Shown: piece by piece, positions 1 through 10,000 of the stretch
Layout: the number at the start of each line of letters is the position of its first letter
Position numbering within the stretch: position 1 is the first letter of the stretch
Source: Leptospira alexanderi serovar Manhao 3 str. L 60
GTDB taxonomy: Bacteria; Spirochaetota; Leptospiria; Leptospirales; Leptospiraceae
DNA length: 10,000 nucleotides
Direction of reading: 5' to 3'
Assembly: GCF_000243815.2 (NCBI RefSeq)
Contig: NZ_AHMT02000001.1
Coordinates: forward strand, 57,501-67,500
The notes under the pieces: model-generated
Told to the model about the DNA's origin: nothing
The model's database searches: none
Seen by the model: the letters and a program-made list of their open reading frames with translations, nothing else
Program-made: the position numbers and the translations under genes

Positions 1-1
1 T

Positions 2-496
<495 letters not shown>

Positions 497-498
497 TC

Positions 499-528
499 CG
501 ACTTTATTTTTATTCGAGGTCGTTTTTT
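499..528 (+). terminator. Rho-independent terminator-like hairpin after the WbuC cupin
   Basis: CGACTT (499-504) can pair with AGGTCG (517-522), giving 6 bp including one G-U pair, around a 12-base loop. Six T residues follow immediately (523-528). It begins two bases after the TAA stop of the cupin gene. The stem is short and the loop is large, so termination may be partial. Confidence 0.45.
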
Positions 529-602
529 ACTTTTCTTACCGGAAATTCAAGTTTCTATTTTTTAAATACAATTTGTTGAATTTAAAAGATTTGAAAAATA
601 TT

Positions 603-1184
<582 letters not shown>

Positions 1185-1189
1185 TTTCC

Positions 1190-1555
<366 letters not shown>

Positions 1556-1587
1556 CACACTCCAAAGCCACCTATTCTTTTAAAAAG

Positions 1588-1617
1588 ATCATATACTAAC
1601 TATTAAAAAAGTATGAA
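1588..1617 (-). promoter_or_regulatory. Candidate sigma70-type promoter of the STAS gene
   Basis: On the minus strand TTCATA (1617-1612, 4 of 6 to the -35 consensus) is followed after 18 bases by TATGAT (1593-1588, 5 of 6 to the -10 consensus). Transcription would begin near 1581, leaving a leader of about 25 bases that contains AGGTGG and GGAG before the ATG at 1555. AT-rich sequence produces such matches by chance, so this is tentative. Confidence 0.35.
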
Positions 1618-1666
1618 GGCATTTTTAAAAAAAAGACAGATATTTCGAATAACGCCTAGCAAGCGT

Positions 1667-1840
<174 letters not shown>

Positions 1841-1931
1841 GAAAATACTTTCGGATTTCAGATGAACAATCTTCAGAAAACCCCAATAAAAAAGAAAACT
1901 TAACTCTAAATTATTTTTTCATCTAATTTGG

Positions 1932-1963
<32 letters not shown>

Positions 1964-1964
1964 C

Positions 1965-1996
<32 letters not shown>

Positions 1997-1997
1997 T

Positions 1998-2042
<45 letters not shown>

Positions 2043-2044
2043 TA

Positions 2045-2353
<309 letters not shown>

Positions 2354-2392
2354 AATAGTTCCCCCTTATTGTAAAAGTCCGAGGGAACATTC

Positions 2393-3097
<705 letters not shown>

Positions 3098-3105
3098 AAT
3101 AATTT

Positions 3106-3120
3106 GAAGTTTAGAAAATT

Positions 3121-3129
<9 letters not shown>
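3106..3129. terminator. Palindromic hairpin between convergent PlsC-like gene and dapF
   Basis: GAAGTTTAGAA (3106-3116) and TTCTAAACTTC (3119-3129) are perfect inverted arms of 11 bp around AA; a practical hairpin would be 10 bp with a 4-base loop. It starts 8 bases after the acyltransferase stop and its right arm includes the dapF TAG stop (3123-3121). It is AT-rich and has no long T-run on either side. It is a plausible bidirectional 3'-end structure rather than a textbook terminator. Confidence 0.45.
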
Positions 3130-3966
<837 letters not shown>

Positions 3967-3971
3967 AGGAA

Positions 3972-3976
3972 CTCCT
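3972..3976 (-). promoter_or_regulatory. Shine-Dalgarno fixing the dapF start
   Basis: On the minus strand AGGAG is followed by five bases and then GTG (3966-3964). The alternative upstream GTG at 4047 has no comparable site and lies in the loop of an inverted repeat, so this site decides the start of dapF. Confidence 0.7.
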
Positions 3977-4032
3977 AGAATAAATTGAATTCTATATTTT
4001 CTTAGACTGTTACGGGGGAAATTCAAAAACAA

Positions 4033-4092
<60 letters not shown>

Positions 4093-4113
4093 ACAATTCC
4101 CCTGGGGGCTCTT

Positions 4114-5725
<1,612 letters not shown>

Positions 5726-5767
5726 TCAATTCCAAATGCAATTCTTTTACCCCATTTTTCCTTGCAT

Positions 5768-8528
<2,761 letters not shown>

Positions 8529-8566
8529 AAAATTCGCTCCTTTGAAATTCTATCACATTCGGGACC

Positions 8567-9007
<441 letters not shown>

Positions 9008-9026
9008 TTTTTTATAAAAACAATCT

Positions 9027-9067
<41 letters not shown>

Positions 9068-9094
9068 TAAAGTTCCAAACCATTTCCTCCCGGT

Positions 9095-9304
<210 letters not shown>

Positions 9305-9369
9305 GATACAACTCCTAACCGAACTCTAACAGATTTACGAAAAAAACCAAACACTTTTTACGGAGAATT

Positions 9370-9395
9370 TTATTGAATGAATTACGATTCAATAA
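9370..9395. repeat. Perfect 9-bp inverted repeat downstream of the IPT/TIG gene
   Basis: TTATTGAAT (9370-9378) and ATTCAATAA (9387-9395) are perfect inverted arms around GAATTACG. It lies 22 bases past the stop of the IPT/TIG gene and about 66 bases upstream of the 69-aa gene start, both on the minus strand. It may be an AT-rich terminator of the first gene or an operator for the second; it has no following T-run on the minus strand. Confidence 0.45.
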
Positions 9396-9417
9396 CGTTC
9401 TCTGAAAACAGAATCAA

Positions 9418-10000
9418 CTACCGAAAGCCGATCTTACAACTCCCTTTTCCAGTCGTTATAAAATACTGAACCGCATAGTTTTCCGTAAAATTGATGGTTG
9501 GATTGTAAACGGGAGCGTCGAAAGTTCCTATGGTATTGGTAGTACAATTTTTCGAAAAATATTTCACGGTCACCAGGTTATCACATTCAAAAGTAAGAAT
9601 CGTTTCTCCCACTTCCCTAAGATTGGAACGGAAAGCCTTTGTCGAATAATTATCTGTAAATTTAACCGTTTGAGAATCGGGGTAGTTAATCGCGGTTTCA
9701 TCCCCATAAATATTGCTGTAAGCCTTATAACAATCCACGTAGAATTTTCTCGCGGAACAATTATAACCGTCGGTTCCGTTAACGGTATCGCAAAATCCGT
9801 CCGCCTTTGAAACGGTTAAAAAACCCGCGGTTGCTCCGGTAGGAACGGTAGTGATGATTTCCGTGGTCGTTATTGAAAAGATTGTACCTGCAAGTCCATT
9901 AAACTTTACGATCGTATCCGTAGAATTCGGAATAAAATTTCTTCCTTTGATTGTAATTTGAGTTCCAGTATAAGAAACTCCATCCGTTTGAGGAGGAGAT
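9418..10000 (-). CDS. IPT/TIG-domain protein, C-terminal part (runs off the right edge)
   Basis: The minus-strand frame is open from the window edge to TAG at 9420-9418, giving 193 visible residues; the start lies outside. The first 60 or so visible residues form an IPT/TIG immunoglobulin-like domain: GVSYTGTQITIKGRNFIPNS, then VKFNGLAGTIFSITTTEIITTVPTGATAGFLTVSK, with the typical GxxF and TTVPTGATAG strands. A C-terminal region of about 125 residues follows, containing six cysteines (FCDT, NCSA, DCYK, ECDN, NCTT, SCKI), suggesting disulfides in an exported protein. It is rich in Thr, Asn and aromatics, unlike the cytoplasmic neighbours. IPT/TIG proteins of spirochaetes are often lipoproteins or surface proteins; secretion here is inferred, as the N-terminus is not visible. 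A GTG at 9738 could be mistaken for a start but is an internal valine. A 9-bp inverted repeat follows the stop. Confidence 0.78.
   Translation of the reverse strand, partial: SPPQTDGVSYTGTQITIKGRNFIPNSTDTIVKFNGLAGTIFSITTTEIITTVPTGATAGFLTVSKADGFCDTVNGTDGYNCSARKFYVDCYKAYSNIYGDETAINYPDSQTVKFTDNYSTKAFRSNLREVGETILTFECDNLVTVKYFSKNCTTNTIGTFDAPVYNPTINFTENYAVQYFITTGKGSCKIGFR

Noticed and set aside
544..559. 16-bp repeat AATTCAAGTTTCTATT, also at 8361-8376
   Set aside because: One copy is intergenic and one is inside the membrane-protein gene; AT-rich chance match with no flanking similarity.
9736..9738. GTG at 9738 as the start of a 106-aa protein
   Set aside because: The frame continues open to the window edge and the upstream residues form a clear IPT/TIG domain, so this is an internal valine.

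Overview
The window is AT-rich, gene-dense chromosomal DNA from a bacterium that most resembles Leptospira (Spirochaetes). This is inferred from the protein families, the frequent TTG/GTG starts, the long A/T runs and the general look of the proteins; no search could be run. No rRNA, tRNA, CRISPR array, insertion sequence or phage gene is visible. The content is mostly core metabolism and envelope genes, plus several uncharacterised lineage-type proteins.

Left part (1-2062). A WbuC-type cupin runs in from the left edge and ends at a small hairpin with a T-run. Next is a tail-to-tail pair: an ATPase-fold (HATPase, slr1658-like) protein on + and a STAS-domain (slr1659-like) protein on -. Their stop codons are only 5 bp apart. 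Together they look like a partner-switching regulatory couple. A 504-bp stretch without a clear gene follows; it holds one possible 57-aa ORF on the minus strand.

Middle part (2063-5706). A small charged protein of unknown function precedes a PlsC-like acyltransferase (phospholipid synthesis) on the same strand. Convergent to these is dapF (lysine and peptidoglycan precursor synthesis), which shares a palindrome with the acyltransferase 3' end. Divergent from dapF is a SAM methyltransferase with an N-terminal zinc-ribbon-like segment; the intergenic region holds a perfect 10-bp inverted repeat. The methyltransferase overlaps a convergent HAD-family hydrolase by 12 bp at their 3' ends.

Right part (5800-10000). 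A membrane-anchored FAD-dependent oxidoreductase is translationally coupled (GTGA overlap) to a polytopic membrane protein with conserved-looking histidines. This is the most intriguing uncharacterised module in the window. A VOC/glyoxalase-fold protein with its own promoter follows and ends at a strong bidirectional terminator. That terminator is shared with a convergent 69-aa hypothetical gene. The right edge is the C-terminal part of an IPT/TIG-domain, probably exported, protein on the minus strand.

Two themes recur. Convergent genes are packed with little or no space (1184/1190, 4954/4965, 3097/3121). Several starts are non-ATG and are best decided by Shine-Dalgarno or promoter position rather than by the longest reading frame.
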